This document shows positions 1 through 7,554 of a DNA stretch of 29,713 bases, in pieces. The stretch covers positions 1 to 29,713 of IMG/VR virus record IMGVR_UViG_3300009079_000081; one strand, given 5' to 3'. The notes under the pieces are model-generated. The model was not told the origin of the DNA. It ran no database searches and saw nothing but the letters and a program-made list of their open reading frames with translations. The number at the start of each line of letters is the position of its first letter. The first letter of the stretch is position 1. Both the position numbers and the translations under genes were made by a program. The DNA comes from a virus.

Positions 1-218
1 ATAAATCTGCTTACCAATGGGGTGATTATATCATGGAAGATTCTACAGTAATCATTGCTATCCCTCAAGGTGGTTCTGATCTTACTCAAGACTTTGAAGA
101 TATCTTAGTAGCTGCTTTAGGACCTGTTGCAGATGATAATGATTGTGTAATTACAACCACTACTACATCAACTGCTGCGCCTTCAACAACAACCACTTCA
201 TCTACTAACATTCCTTAA
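1..218 (+). CDS. C-terminal part of a Thr-tailed phage protein (5' end outside window)
   Basis: The frame is open from the window edge to a TAA at 216-218, so at least 72 residues of a longer protein are visible; the ATG at 33 is probably internal. The visible part has a short acidic segment (DLTQDFEDILVAALG), then a Cys, then a C-terminal tail made almost only of Thr, Ser, Ala and Pro. The Cys followed by a Thr run is the same linker style seen in the hub protein at 966, the adhesins at 5523-8753 and the muzzle at 12372, so a virion surface or fibre role is likely by association. I do not recognise the family. A strong terminator follows 33 bases after the stop, so this is the last gene of its transcript. 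Confidence 0.6.
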   Translation, partial: KSAYQWGDYIMEDSTVIIAIPQGGSDLTQDFEDILVAALGPVADDNDCVITTTTTSTAAPSTTTTSSTNIP

Positions 219-250
219 GGATAAGTAGAGAATAATAAATTCCTAGTATC

Positions 251-288
251 AAGGGGAGATGAGTAAAACACTCTCTCCCCTTTTTATT
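251..288 (+). terminator. Strong intrinsic terminator
   Basis: Left arm AAGGGGAGA (251-259) pairs with TCTCCCCTT (274-282). After a single bulged T, GAGT (261-264) pairs with ACTC (270-273), closing a five-base AAAAC loop. The right arm runs into TTTTTATT (281-288). This GC-rich stem stands out in AT-rich DNA and lies just after the stop at 218. Confidence 0.88.
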
Positions 289-307
289 AACCTTCAAACA
301 CAAACTC

Positions 308-868
308 ATGGCAGATTTAAAATTAGATATAATTGTAGTACCTACATATAGTACATTATCACTTGGCGTAATGGACGCTTCAACCTATCCTGATTCACCA
401 CCTATTAGTAGTCCAAGTATTAGGATAACTGTTCCTGGATTTGGTGATACAACATTACCATTTGATATAAATTCATTTAATATATATAACTCTGGCAATC
501 TTGGCATTACTGAAGTTGGTGTGGATCAACCTCTACCTGATGGAATTTATAGATTACGTTACTCTGTGGCACCAGCATACTTAAACTTTGTAGAAAGAAC
601 AATAATGCGTACAGAGAAAATACAAGAGAAGTTTGACAGAGCTTTTCTTCAATTAGATTTAATGGAATGCGATAGAGCAATTAAAACACAATCTACCGTT
701 ACATTAAACACAATCAACTTTTTCATACAAGGAGCAATTGCTGCAGGTAATAACTGTGCAGAGTATGAAGCAAATAGATTGTATAATCAAGCAGATAATA
801 TGTTAAATACTTTTTTAAAATCTAACTGTGGTTGTTCAGGTAACAACTATCAAATTAATTTCAATTAA
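308..868 (+). CDS. crAss-like tail hub/baseplate-type structural protein
   Basis: This 186-residue protein has two parts. Residues 1 to about 90 look like a beta-rich domain (DLKLDIIVVPTYSTLSLGVMD, then ITVPGFGDTTLPFD) ending in the phrase GIYRLRYSVAP. Residues about 95-175 are helical, with FVERTIMRT, ECDRA and a late Cys-rich end (NCGCSG). From memory, a beta domain ending in 'LRYSVAP' followed by a helical bundle with spaced Cys occurs in a small tail-hub-region protein of crAss-like phages. It lies at the head of the hub and fibre gene cluster, 2 bases before a 29-residue Cys-rich gene, which suggests tight co-translation. There is no Shine-Dalgarno site; the leader is CAAACACAAACTC. An uncharacterised fibre-anchoring protein is the main alternative. 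Confidence 0.6.
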   Translation: MADLKLDIIVVPTYSTLSLGVMDASTYPDSPPISSPSIRITVPGFGDTTLPFDINSFNIYNSGNLGITEVGVDQPLPDGIYRLRYSVAPAYLNFVERTIMRTEKIQEKFDRAFLQLDLMECDRAIKTQSTVTLNTINFFIQGAIAAGNNCAEYEANRLYNQADNMLNTFLKSNCGCSGNNYQINFN

Positions 869-870
869 TC

Positions 871-960
871 ATGGCACAATGTAATTCATGTGGAGCTAAT
901 GTGGGATGTGGATGTCAATTAAAAAATGGACTATGTGCTACATGCGCAGCTAAAAAATAA
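871..960 (+). CDS. 29-residue Cys-rich (zinc-ribbon-like) microprotein
   Basis: This short ORF has an ATG at 871 and a TAA at 958-960. It fits exactly between its neighbours: 2 bases after the upstream stop and 5 bases before the next ATG. The product has six cysteines at positions 4, 7, 13, 15, 22 and 25 (CNSC, CGC, CATC), a spacing compatible with one zinc ion held by two CxxC knuckles, and a basic AAKK end. The tight operon fit and the non-random Cys spacing argue that it is a real gene. It is too short for most gene callers. Its neighbours are tail-hub-like proteins that are themselves Cys-rich, so a small structural staple or assembly factor is a reasonable guess. The function is unknown. 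Confidence 0.72.
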   Translation: MAQCNSCGANVGCGCQLKNGLCATCAAKK

Positions 961-965
961 TAAAT

Positions 966-1649
966 ATGTTAACACCTAGATTAACTAACTGTCCTGAATG
1001 TGCGGACATTCCTAATTTATTAAAAAAGATAGATTGTAAGTTAGCAGAATATGCTAATGGTCTATATAACAATGTTGTATTTATGTTGAATCAAGTTGTT
1101 CCTGCTGGAGCAATGATTCAACTTTTGGCGTATAAAAGGATTCTTACATACAAACAATGTAACCCAGATTACCTAAGTGATTTCTGTATGGATAAGATTG
1201 TAAGTAAGGTGATAAGATTAACATTAGGCTGTGACATCAGACCCATCTTTACACCAATCCCTACAACATCTACAACATCAACATCAACCACTTGTCCCCC
1301 ACTAACCACTACAACAACATCAAGTAGTACATCAACAAGTACAAGTACAAGTACAAGCACTAGTACATCCACTACTACTAGCACTACCACTGTAAATTGC
1401 ATTAGTTGGGCATATAGTATATCTTTATACAATTGTAATGATTGTATTCAAACAGGAGGAGGATCAGTGGTTAATTCAGAACCTCTTACTGTAGGTAAAT
1501 GGTATGTTTATGGAAATTTTAAAATGTACATTGAGTCATATATTGAATGTTCAGCTGGAGATCCTGTAGAAAATATATTAGATTCAAGTCAAGAAGATAC
1601 ATGTGAGGCAGTAACTTGTCCTACAACAACAACAACAACAACACTATAA
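966..1649 (+). CDS. crAss-like tail hub protein with Thr/Ser linker and C-terminal adhesin module
   Basis: The protein is about 227 residues. Residues 1-89 form the recognisable part (LTNCPECADIPNLLKKIDCK, then NPDYLSDFCMDKIVSKV). I recall this pattern as a widespread small tail-hub or fibre-anchor protein of crAss-like phages, normally ending soon after. Here it continues. A Thr/Ser linker (about 97-142, interrupted by CPP) leads to a Cys-rich domain of about 75 residues containing SSQEDTCEA, and the protein ends in CP followed by seven Thr and a Leu. A near-identical GSQEDACNA motif occurs in the muzzle C-terminal extension around 17160. The linker is encoded partly by an in-frame hexanucleotide microsatellite, so its length can change without a frameshift. 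A hub protein carrying its own adhesin domain is the best reading. Confidence 0.62.
   Translation: MLTPRLTNCPECADIPNLLKKIDCKLAEYANGLYNNVVFMLNQVVPAGAMIQLLAYKRILTYKQCNPDYLSDFCMDKIVSKVIRLTLGCDIRPIFTPIPTTSTTSTSTTCPPLTTTTTSSSTSTSTSTSTSTSTSTTTSTTTVNCISWAYSISLYNCNDCIQTGGGSVVNSEPLTVGKWYVYGNFKMYIESYIECSAGDPVENILDSSQEDTCEAVTCPTTTTTTTL
1337..1360 (+). repeat. Hexanucleotide microsatellite (AAGTAC)n in a Ser/Thr linker
   Basis: Three perfect AAGTAC units (1337-1354) are followed by one AAGCAC unit (1355-1360), inside a longer ACA/ACT/AGT-rich stretch (about 1260-1395). It encodes alternating Ser and Thr. Slippage would change linker length two residues at a time while keeping frame. Confidence 0.75.
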
Positions 1650-1661
1650 AATAAATATAAT

Positions 1662-2786
1662 ATGTCCAATTGTAATAATTGTTTTAATGGATGCACTGAA
1701 ACTATTTCAGATCAATGCATCAGATATACAGGAATAGATGTTCCTGAATTAGGAATTAGCACTGGTGATCCTTTATCAGTGATTGAACAATCTCTAACTA
1801 CATTTCTTGTTTCTGCATTAAATGGATCTGGAATAAAAATAGATCTTAGTAGCATAGATGTATGTACAGTGGTACAGAAATATCTTCCTACGTGTGGAGA
1901 GCTATCTATTGCAGATATATCAAAAGCTCTAATAGAAGCTGCATGTGATATACAAGATCAAGTAGATGCTATTAATGCTACACTTGCTGTATTAAACGCT
2001 GATTATACAATCGGATGTTTAACAGGCGTTACAGCTTCATCTGATACACATGCTATTGTACAAGCTACAATAACAAAGCTTTGTAGTGTTGATGCTAGTT
2101 TAACATTTGTAATTAGTCAACTATCATCATATGCACTAAAATCAGAAATCTGTACATTAGTTGATGAATGTTTAAATGATAACATTGGAACAGCTTTAGC
2201 TAGTTCTAAAATGCTTCCTTATAGTGTTATTCCTTATTATGGACCAGCATCTGGATATCCAACTGTATCAGATGGATTTAATAGTACAGGTGCAGGATAT
2301 GGATATTGGCTTAATGTATATTTATGTAATGGAGGAAATCCAGGAGTTCCAGATTTAAGAGGAAGAGTTGCTGTAGGTGCTACAGATATGGCAACAGCAA
2401 CCTGGCCTGCACAAACAAATCCTGCTAATCCAGGTAATCTTACATATGGTTATAAAGATCCAGGTACAGAAGTACAAGGAACTAATACAATTCAATTAAG
2501 TTTACCACAAATACCAGCACATAATCATACTGGTTCTACAGCTACTACTATTATTTCTCCTAATCCACATAGTCATAACTATGATACTAGAACTACTAAT
2601 AATAGAGCACAGTTTTCAAATAGTGAAAGAGAAGTTACCACTTGGGCAACATCTACGTTAGCTACTACATCTGTAAATTTAACAGCTACAACAACATTAA
2701 CAATATTACCACAAGGACAGAACGAAGCTCATTCTAATGTTCAACCAGGACTTGCAGTTTACTATCTCATCTATATTCCAGCATAA
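1662..2786 (+). CDS. Tail fibre protein with C-terminal phage tail-collar domain
   Basis: This 374-residue protein starts with a Cys-rich anchor (CNNCFNGC) and a helical or coiled shaft of about 200 residues containing regularly spaced Cys. A classical phage tail-collar domain follows from about residue 217 to the end. Visible hallmarks are the PYSVIPYYG start, a DGFNSTG-type turn, PDLRGRVAVGA, LSLPQIPAHNHTGS and the closing YYLIYIPA. The family is short-fibre or collar, mediating binding to the cell surface, with a His-rich metal-binding core; the HNH and HSHN here fit that. The N-terminal Cys cluster resembles the microprotein at 871 and the next gene, so these proteins may dock on the same hub. 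The stop is a tandem TAATAA, 6 bases before the next ATG. Confidence 0.83.
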   Translation: MSNCNNCFNGCTETISDQCIRYTGIDVPELGISTGDPLSVIEQSLTTFLVSALNGSGIKIDLSSIDVCTVVQKYLPTCGELSIADISKALIEAACDIQDQVDAINATLAVLNADYTIGCLTGVTASSDTHAIVQATITKLCSVDASLTFVISQLSSYALKSEICTLVDECLNDNIGTALASSKMLPYSVIPYYGPASGYPTVSDGFNSTGAGYGYWLNVYLCNGGNPGVPDLRGRVAVGATDMATATWPAQTNPANPGNLTYGYKDPGTEVQGTNTIQLSLPQIPAHNHTGSTATTIISPNPHSHNYDTRTTNNRAQFSNSEREVTTWATSTLATTSVNLTATTTLTILPQGQNEAHSNVQPGLAVYYLIYIPA

Positions 2787-2792
2787 TAATAT

Positions 2793-4631
2793 ATGTCTTA
2801 CCCACCTATTCCACAAAGAAAAGCTTGCGACTGTAGTGATCCTTGTATCTCTACAGATGATGTTTACTATGCTGGTCCCAATCTTCCAAACTCAGGAATT
2901 AATACTTACAATGTATTAACATCAGTTATAGAAAAGCTAGATGCTATCTATGCTGTTCCTACATTACAGAGAGTAACAGAGATGGGTAATTATACCACTC
3001 TACCAATTATTGCAGATTCATTTGTAAAGATTGGTGGAGATGGTACTAATTTATTATTGGATGACGGTACAGTGTTACCTATAGGTGATTTACCAACAGG
3101 AGTTACAGAAACATCTCAGTTGATTAATGATGGTGAAGATGGAATAAATCCATTCATTACAGCATTAGATATTCCAGCATTTAATCCATCTGATTATGAT
3201 CTAGATGAATTTACAAATTTAAACGTAGATCCATTTGCTCATGTGTCAGATATACCTGCACCTTTAGGATATGTCCCAGTTAATAAAGCTGGTGACACAA
3301 TGCTTGGAGATTTAATATTAAACCAAGATCCATCAACTGCTTTACAAGCAGCAACAAAACAGTATGTAGATAACATAGTTTCTGGAATTAATTTTCACCC
3401 ACCTGTAGTAGTAGCAACAGATGTGTCATTAGTAGCTACATATGATAATGGAATTGCTGGTGTAGGAGCTACACTAACAGGACCATCAGTTGGAGTATTA
3501 TCAATAGATGGAGAGACACCTACATATTTACAGAGAATATTAGTATGGCAACAAGCAGATCCTATTCAAAATGGTGTATATGATCTAACTACAGTAGGTG
3601 ACAGTGTAACTGTGTATCAGTTAACAAGATCATCAGATGCTGACAACAGTCCTCCAGGAGAGATACACTATGGAGACTACACGCTTGTGTTGTCTGGAGA
3701 CACAAATGGCGGGTTTGGATTTATATGTAACACACAAGGCACAATAGACATTGGGATAACACCAATCAATTATATTCAGTTCAATGCTGCACAAGCAGTA
3801 ACAGCTGGTTATGGATTACAAGAGGCTGTTTCAAATGTAATATCAATTGATCCACTAGTAACACAGGAAAAGATAACCCTTACAACAACAGGTTCTGGTG
3901 CAGCTACATTGATTAGCAACACACTTAATATACCACAGGCTGATAACTATTGGACTAAGACAGGGAACGATATTGTAAATAATAATATAGGAAAAGTAGA
4001 GATTTCTGCAGGAGGAAATTCAACTTGGGAGTTTGCAGAGGGTGTTTATATGTATTCTGGAAACGCTTCTGTTTATTTAGAAGAAAACAGAAATGTACTA
4101 GAGTTCTCAGGTAGTTTTTCTCGTCAATATTTTGATGTAAATGGAATTAGTTTATATGCTCCTACTAATGCAATAGTATCACTTAATAGTGGTAGCCAAA
4201 GTAGTAATAAAGTTTCTATAAATATTAGTCAGCAAGCAGGAGGTTTTAAAATAGATGATAGTAGAGCGACACCAAGAACAGGAATTGAGTATGCAGCTGA
4301 TTATTCAGCAAACTATACTAACAGAAGTTTAGTAGATAAAGGATATGTAAACAACAGACTAGTAGTTGAAACAGCATCACCATACACACTAACAAATGCA
4401 GATAGTGGAGGAATAGTTATATTCACAGCATCTACAACACTAACCATACCAACAGGACTTGCTGATGGGTTCGAGTGTACGTTTGTGACACTATCTGGTG
4501 TGACGCTAACAGTTGTATCAACTGGTAACACACTGAACAACGCAACAAGCACAACTATGCTTCCACAACTAAGTTTCACACTTAAGAGGATGCTAGCAGC
4601 AGACACCTATATAGCAACAGGAAACCTATGA
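2793..4631 (+). CDS. Long tail fibre protein
   Basis: This 612-residue protein opens with a Cys-containing anchor (ACDCSDPC) and a segment about picking an entity index (NVLTSVIEKLDAIYAVP). At residues about 168-194 it has the tail-fibre shaft motif NKAGDTMLGDL...LQAATKQYVD, widely seen in phage fibres. A receptor-binding-like domain follows, with HPPVVVATDVSL, YDNGIAGVGATL and NGVYDLTTVGD. The second half is beta-rich and repeat-like, ending in a TLTIPTGL / TLTVVSTGNTL tip of the kind found in trimeric fibres. The stop overlaps the next start (ATGA, 4628-4631), so this and the next gene are translationally coupled. That coupling suggests fibre shaft and tip in two chains, although the next protein could also be a chaperone. 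Confidence 0.8.
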   Translation: MSYPPIPQRKACDCSDPCISTDDVYYAGPNLPNSGINTYNVLTSVIEKLDAIYAVPTLQRVTEMGNYTTLPIIADSFVKIGGDGTNLLLDDGTVLPIGDLPTGVTETSQLINDGEDGINPFITALDIPAFNPSDYDLDEFTNLNVDPFAHVSDIPAPLGYVPVNKAGDTMLGDLILNQDPSTALQAATKQYVDNIVSGINFHPPVVVATDVSLVATYDNGIAGVGATLTGPSVGVLSIDGETPTYLQRILVWQQADPIQNGVYDLTTVGDSVTVYQLTRSSDADNSPPGEIHYGDYTLVLSGDTNGGFGFICNTQGTIDIGITPINYIQFNAAQAVTAGYGLQEAVSNVISIDPLVTQEKITLTTTGSGAATLISNTLNIPQADNYWTKTGNDIVNNNIGKVEISAGGNSTWEFAEGVYMYSGNASVYLEENRNVLEFSGSFSRQYFDVNGISLYAPTNAIVSLNSGSQSSNKVSINISQQAGGFKIDDSRATPRTGIEYAADYSANYTNRSLVDKGYVNNRLVVETASPYTLTNADSGGIVIFTASTTLTIPTGLADGFECTFVTLSGVTLTVVSTGNTLNNATSTTMLPQLSFTLKRMLAADTYIATGNL

Positions 4632-5473
4632 ACAATGTAGCCTTTCAGATATATGGTTCGAAAAGAAACTCACTTAATGCAAGATGGGATACAAAGTCTT
4701 ATGTTCCTGTAAATAATGCATTTGATGTAAGAAGAAGTACTGACAATGTTACACAAACATTTAATTATACACAATTAATTGATGGGACATACGATACGTT
4801 TTTAACAGGAGGAGCTACAGGATATATAAGTAAATGGTATGGTGATAATTATAATTTAACAAATACTAATACAACATATCAACCTAAGTTAATATCTAAT
4901 TCAGGAAATCCTTATAGTTATTCATATGGTACAGCTCCTTTTGGCGGAAATACTTTACTATGCGACCATAATATTAAATTTTTAAATGATTGGATTGTAA
5001 CAATAGTTTTAAATGGCGAAGAAAATAATAATAGTCAAAGAGCTAATTTAACTATAGCAACTAGTAGTAAAGTGGTACTTGCTTTTCAAATAGAAACATC
5101 ATCAACATCCACTTTTGCTACGTTATTATACGAAAAAAATGTAAGTGCTATTGGCACTAATATGATTGCTGATTATAGATTTAGTATTTCAAATCCTAGT
5201 TTTAAGTTAGTTACTTTTAAATATATAGGTGGAGTGCTATCAGTATATGTAAATAATGTATTAGTAACATTAACATCAGGGGCAAGTGGTTACGCAATTG
5301 GAATGTCAACAGGATTAATAGGTAAAATAAATTTAGGAGCAACTAGAGGTATTGGTGGGAATGTTGGAAAGGTTAATAAGTACAAGCATCTATCAATAGT
5401 ATCTGGAAGTGATTTAAGTTCTTTTGATGTTAGTTCATATAATTCAGAGATAATAACTAGATATTCATTATGA
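4628..5473 (+). CDS. Fibre-tip protein with concanavalin A/LamG-like carbohydrate-binding fold
   Basis: This 281-residue protein has a start that overlaps the previous stop by four bases (ATGA). Residues about 45-90 contain TGGATGYISKWYGDNYN followed by YQPKLI, a hallmark of the concanavalin-like domain related to alpha-L-arabinofuranosidase B and common in Bacteroidetes surface proteins and phage fibres. Beta strands typical of LamG folds follow (DWIVTIVLNGEE, FKLVTFKYIGGVLSVYVNN, GLIGKINLGA), and the end (FDVSSYNSEIITRYSL) also fits. It probably binds a host capsule or surface polysaccharide; I see no clear catalytic residues. The coding region ends in a tandem TGA TAA. About 49 A-rich bases with no gene separate it from the adhesin array. 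Confidence 0.72.
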   Translation: MNNVAFQIYGSKRNSLNARWDTKSYVPVNNAFDVRRSTDNVTQTFNYTQLIDGTYDTFLTGGATGYISKWYGDNYNLTNTNTTYQPKLISNSGNPYSYSYGTAPFGGNTLLCDHNIKFLNDWIVTIVLNGEENNNSQRANLTIATSSKVVLAFQIETSSTSTFATLLYEKNVSAIGTNMIADYRFSISNPSFKLVTFKYIGGVLSVYVNNVLVTLTSGASGYAIGMSTGLIGKINLGATRGIGGNVGKVNKYKHLSIVSGSDLSSFDVSSYNSEIITRYSL

Positions 5474-5506
5474 TAAAAATAAAAAAATACCAGATTGAGG
5501 ACTAAC

Positions 5507-5518
5507 AATAAAACCAAA
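5507..5518 (+). repeat. Intercistronic 12-mer AATAAAACCAAA, copy 1
   Basis: The exact 12-mer lies four bases before the ATG of the first array adhesin (5523). The same word precedes the adhesins at 7555 and 8193, and a shortened form (TTAAACCAA, 5972-5980) precedes the one at 5980. I did not notice it before other genes of the window. Confidence 0.75.
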
Positions 5519-5522
5519 TAAC

Positions 5523-5966
5523 ATGACAGTACTAATAACATTAACAGAAATAGGGCTAGATGATGGACCATTTGATTTATATTCAAATGTCGATAATTAC
5601 ACAGATCCTTTTGCAGAATCAATTGATGCAATTGTTTTAGGTGGGGGGTATATATCTGATGTAGTTCCTGATCTAACTACTAATATAAAAGTGACATCTA
5701 CTAGTGCATGTACTAACTCAATTAATATTCCAGTGGTGCCAGCATTTCAAACTACAACCACCACTACAACTTTACCACCACCATGTTATACATTTGTAAG
5801 TGCTCCATACAATAATAGAATTGTAATAACATATATTAATTGTTCAGGAAATTTACAAACACTAGAACATTTTTGTACAACAGGAACTTGTACCAAAGAA
5901 ATATGTGCAAGGCTTATAATAGGAGCTTCAGAAATAATGACAAATACAGGACCTTGTATCCTTTAA
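5523..5966 (+). CDS. Array adhesin 1: GPFNLYS domain, Thr linker, NCSG module
   Basis: This 147-residue protein is the first of four tandem paralogues. Residues 1-72 are the shared N-terminal domain: short strands (VLITLTEIG), DGPFDLYSN, a GGYISD turn, VPD, then STSACTNSINI. A run of seven Thr (77-83) and three Pro lead to a compact Cys-rich domain (88-147) with CYTF, ITYINCSG, EICAR and NTGPC. The C-terminal domain matches, motif for motif, the last domain of the 1754-residue muzzle protein (CFSF, VTYTNCSG, FCAR, NNGSC). I infer a receptor-binding or decoration protein, docked by the shared N-terminal domain with the variable end outward. No enzyme motif is seen. Confidence 0.7.
   Translation: MTVLITLTEIGLDDGPFDLYSNVDNYTDPFAESIDAIVLGGGYISDVVPDLTTNIKVTSTSACTNSINIPVVPAFQTTTTTTTLPPPCYTFVSAPYNNRIVITYINCSGNLQTLEHFCTTGTCTKEICARLIIGASEIMTNTGPCIL
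5751..5770 (+). repeat. Thr-linker direct repeat, copy 1
   Basis: The 20-mer ACTACAACCACCACTACAAC is identical to 7777-7796 in the third array adhesin. It encodes the poly-Thr linker in both places and is a possible template for homologous exchange of C-terminal domains. Confidence 0.8.
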
Positions 5967-5979
5967 TACCCTTAAACCA

Positions 5980-7539
5980 ATGACAGGAATAATATTATTA
6001 ACAACAGTGGGAGATGATGCTGGACCATTTAATCTATATTCAAATGCATCTATCCCAGAATTTAGTGTACCGTTTGGTGATTTATATATAACTGCAGAAC
6101 AATTACTAGCAGGTTATGTAACAGATCAAATTCCAGATGGTACAACAACAATTAGAGTTAAGTCTATCAATGCCAATTGTACAAATTATATTGATATAAA
6201 CATTCCCGCATGTTTGTTTAATGGAAATGCACAAGAATTATTCACACCAACATCTTGTTATAAATTTGAACCTTCTGGAATTTATCTAACTTCAAATATA
6301 ATCAAATCTGATAAAATATATTCTTATGGAGCTTTTACAGGATATAGTGAAGAAGGAGTTATAACTAATTCACCATATTTAATTAAATTAAATGATGATT
6401 TAACAATAGATACATCATTTGATGCTGGTACTAGTTTTAATGAAGTATTATATGCTGGGTCTTCAATTATTGAACAATCTGATGATAAAATAATTGTAAC
6501 AGGTTCATTTACAACATACCAAGGGGTGGGAGCTAATCGTATTATTAGATTAAATACTGATGGAACTAGAGATAATACATTTGTGATCGGTAGTGGATTT
6601 AATGACTATACACAAGTTCCTGCAATAGATTCTTTAAATAGAATAATAGTTCCAGGAGCTTTTGACTATTATAATGGTAACTATGCTCCTCTATTAGCTA
6701 GATTATTAAGTGATGGAACATTTGATCCTACATTAGTTATTAGTGGATTTAATAATGTTACAACATCTGTATTAACCAATACAGATAATTCTTTAATTGT
6801 TGGAGGATATTTTACAACGTATGCTAGTGTAGGTGCAGAAGGTATTGTTAAATTAAATGAAAACGGAACAATAGATCCCTCATTTAATTCTGGTACAGGT
6901 TTTAGTCCAGGATGGGAATATCATGGAATTTATACTTGTAGAATTCCAGGAGAAGATTCTTTTTATGTAGGTGGAAGATTCACTTCTTACAATGGAATAT
7001 CAGCTAATCGTATTATTAAGTTAAACCAGAATGGAACAAGAGATACTTCATTTGACTATGGTACAGGTTTTGATACTGATAGTGTATATTTCATGAGTGT
7101 GATATGGGGTGATAAATTATTTATAGATGGTGGTTTTACAAGTTACAATGGAGTTGATTCTTTTTATTATATAATATTAAATTCAGATGGTAGTGTATTA
7201 GCTTCTTTTGATCTTACCCCATCTGATTCAGAATTATCAATTTCTGGAACATCAGATAATGGAGGATTGATTAGAGTGACAACAGCCACCCCTCATGGAT
7301 TTTTAACAGATGATTATATTTATATTTATGGAGTGGAGGGTACAATGAATGCAAATGGATTCTGGTATGTAACTGTGATAAGTCCAAATATAATAGAACT
7401 TCAAGGAAGTATATATGATGCAGCATACACAAGTGGTGGTAGTATAGTATCAGATGTAATTGTAATTCCTATAGGAAATAATGTATTTAGATCAATAAAT
7501 AATGGTTGCTTTGAAAGAGTTTACACATATGTCCCTTAA
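5980..7539 (+). CDS. Array adhesin 2: GPFNLYS domain, delta-60-repeat propeller, E1_FCCH-like domain
   Basis: This is the 519-residue member of the array. Residues 1-77 are the shared domain (AGPFNLYSN, PDGTTTIRV, NCTNYIDINIP). Residues about 100-410 are a series of delta-60 repeats, recognisable by recurring IIVTGSFTTYQG, GANRIIRLNTDGTRD and FNSGTGF units (also GGYFTTYAS, GGRFTSYNG, GGFTSYNGV). From the family, these should fold as a beta-propeller. Residues about 418-492 (ISGTSDNGGLIRVTTATPHG, GVEGTMNANGFW, AYTSGGSI) resemble the small FCCH-type beta domain seen in phage tail proteins. Unlike its neighbours it has no Thr linker. Its leader carries only a shortened form of the array's intercistronic word (TTAAACCAA). 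It probably binds a glycan or surface protein. Confidence 0.8.
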   Translation: MTGIILLTTVGDDAGPFNLYSNASIPEFSVPFGDLYITAEQLLAGYVTDQIPDGTTTIRVKSINANCTNYIDINIPACLFNGNAQELFTPTSCYKFEPSGIYLTSNIIKSDKIYSYGAFTGYSEEGVITNSPYLIKLNDDLTIDTSFDAGTSFNEVLYAGSSIIEQSDDKIIVTGSFTTYQGVGANRIIRLNTDGTRDNTFVIGSGFNDYTQVPAIDSLNRIIVPGAFDYYNGNYAPLLARLLSDGTFDPTLVISGFNNVTTSVLTNTDNSLIVGGYFTTYASVGAEGIVKLNENGTIDPSFNSGTGFSPGWEYHGIYTCRIPGEDSFYVGGRFTSYNGISANRIIKLNQNGTRDTSFDYGTGFDTDSVYFMSVIWGDKLFIDGGFTSYNGVDSFYYIILNSDGSVLASFDLTPSDSELSISGTSDNGGLIRVTTATPHGFLTDDYIYIYGVEGTMNANGFWYVTVISPNIIELQGSIYDAAYTSGGSIVSDVIVIPIGNNVFRSINNGCFERVYTYVP

Positions 7540-7549
7540 TAAAACCAAA
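7538..7549 (+). repeat. Intercistronic 12-mer AATAAAACCAAA, copy 2
   Basis: Exact copy of the word at 5507-5518. It begins inside the TAA of the previous gene (7537-7539) and ends five bases before the ATG at 7555. Confidence 0.75.
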
Positions 7550-7554
7550 AACAA

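Noticed and set aside
1260-1395. CRISPR-like or tandem-repeat array in the hub gene
   Set aside because: The repeats are short, coding and in frame, with no spacers.
1169-1432. Open frame on the - strand opposite the hub linker, rich in Val
   Set aside because: It is the reverse complement of ACA/ACT/AGT repeats; no leader or conserved residues, and it lies wholly opposite a well-supported gene.
4313-5631. Open frames on the - strand at 4313-4606 and 5290-5631
   Set aside because: Both overlap + strand genes with clear domain content, have skewed composition, and no promoter or start context. The same holds for the other - strand frames of the window.
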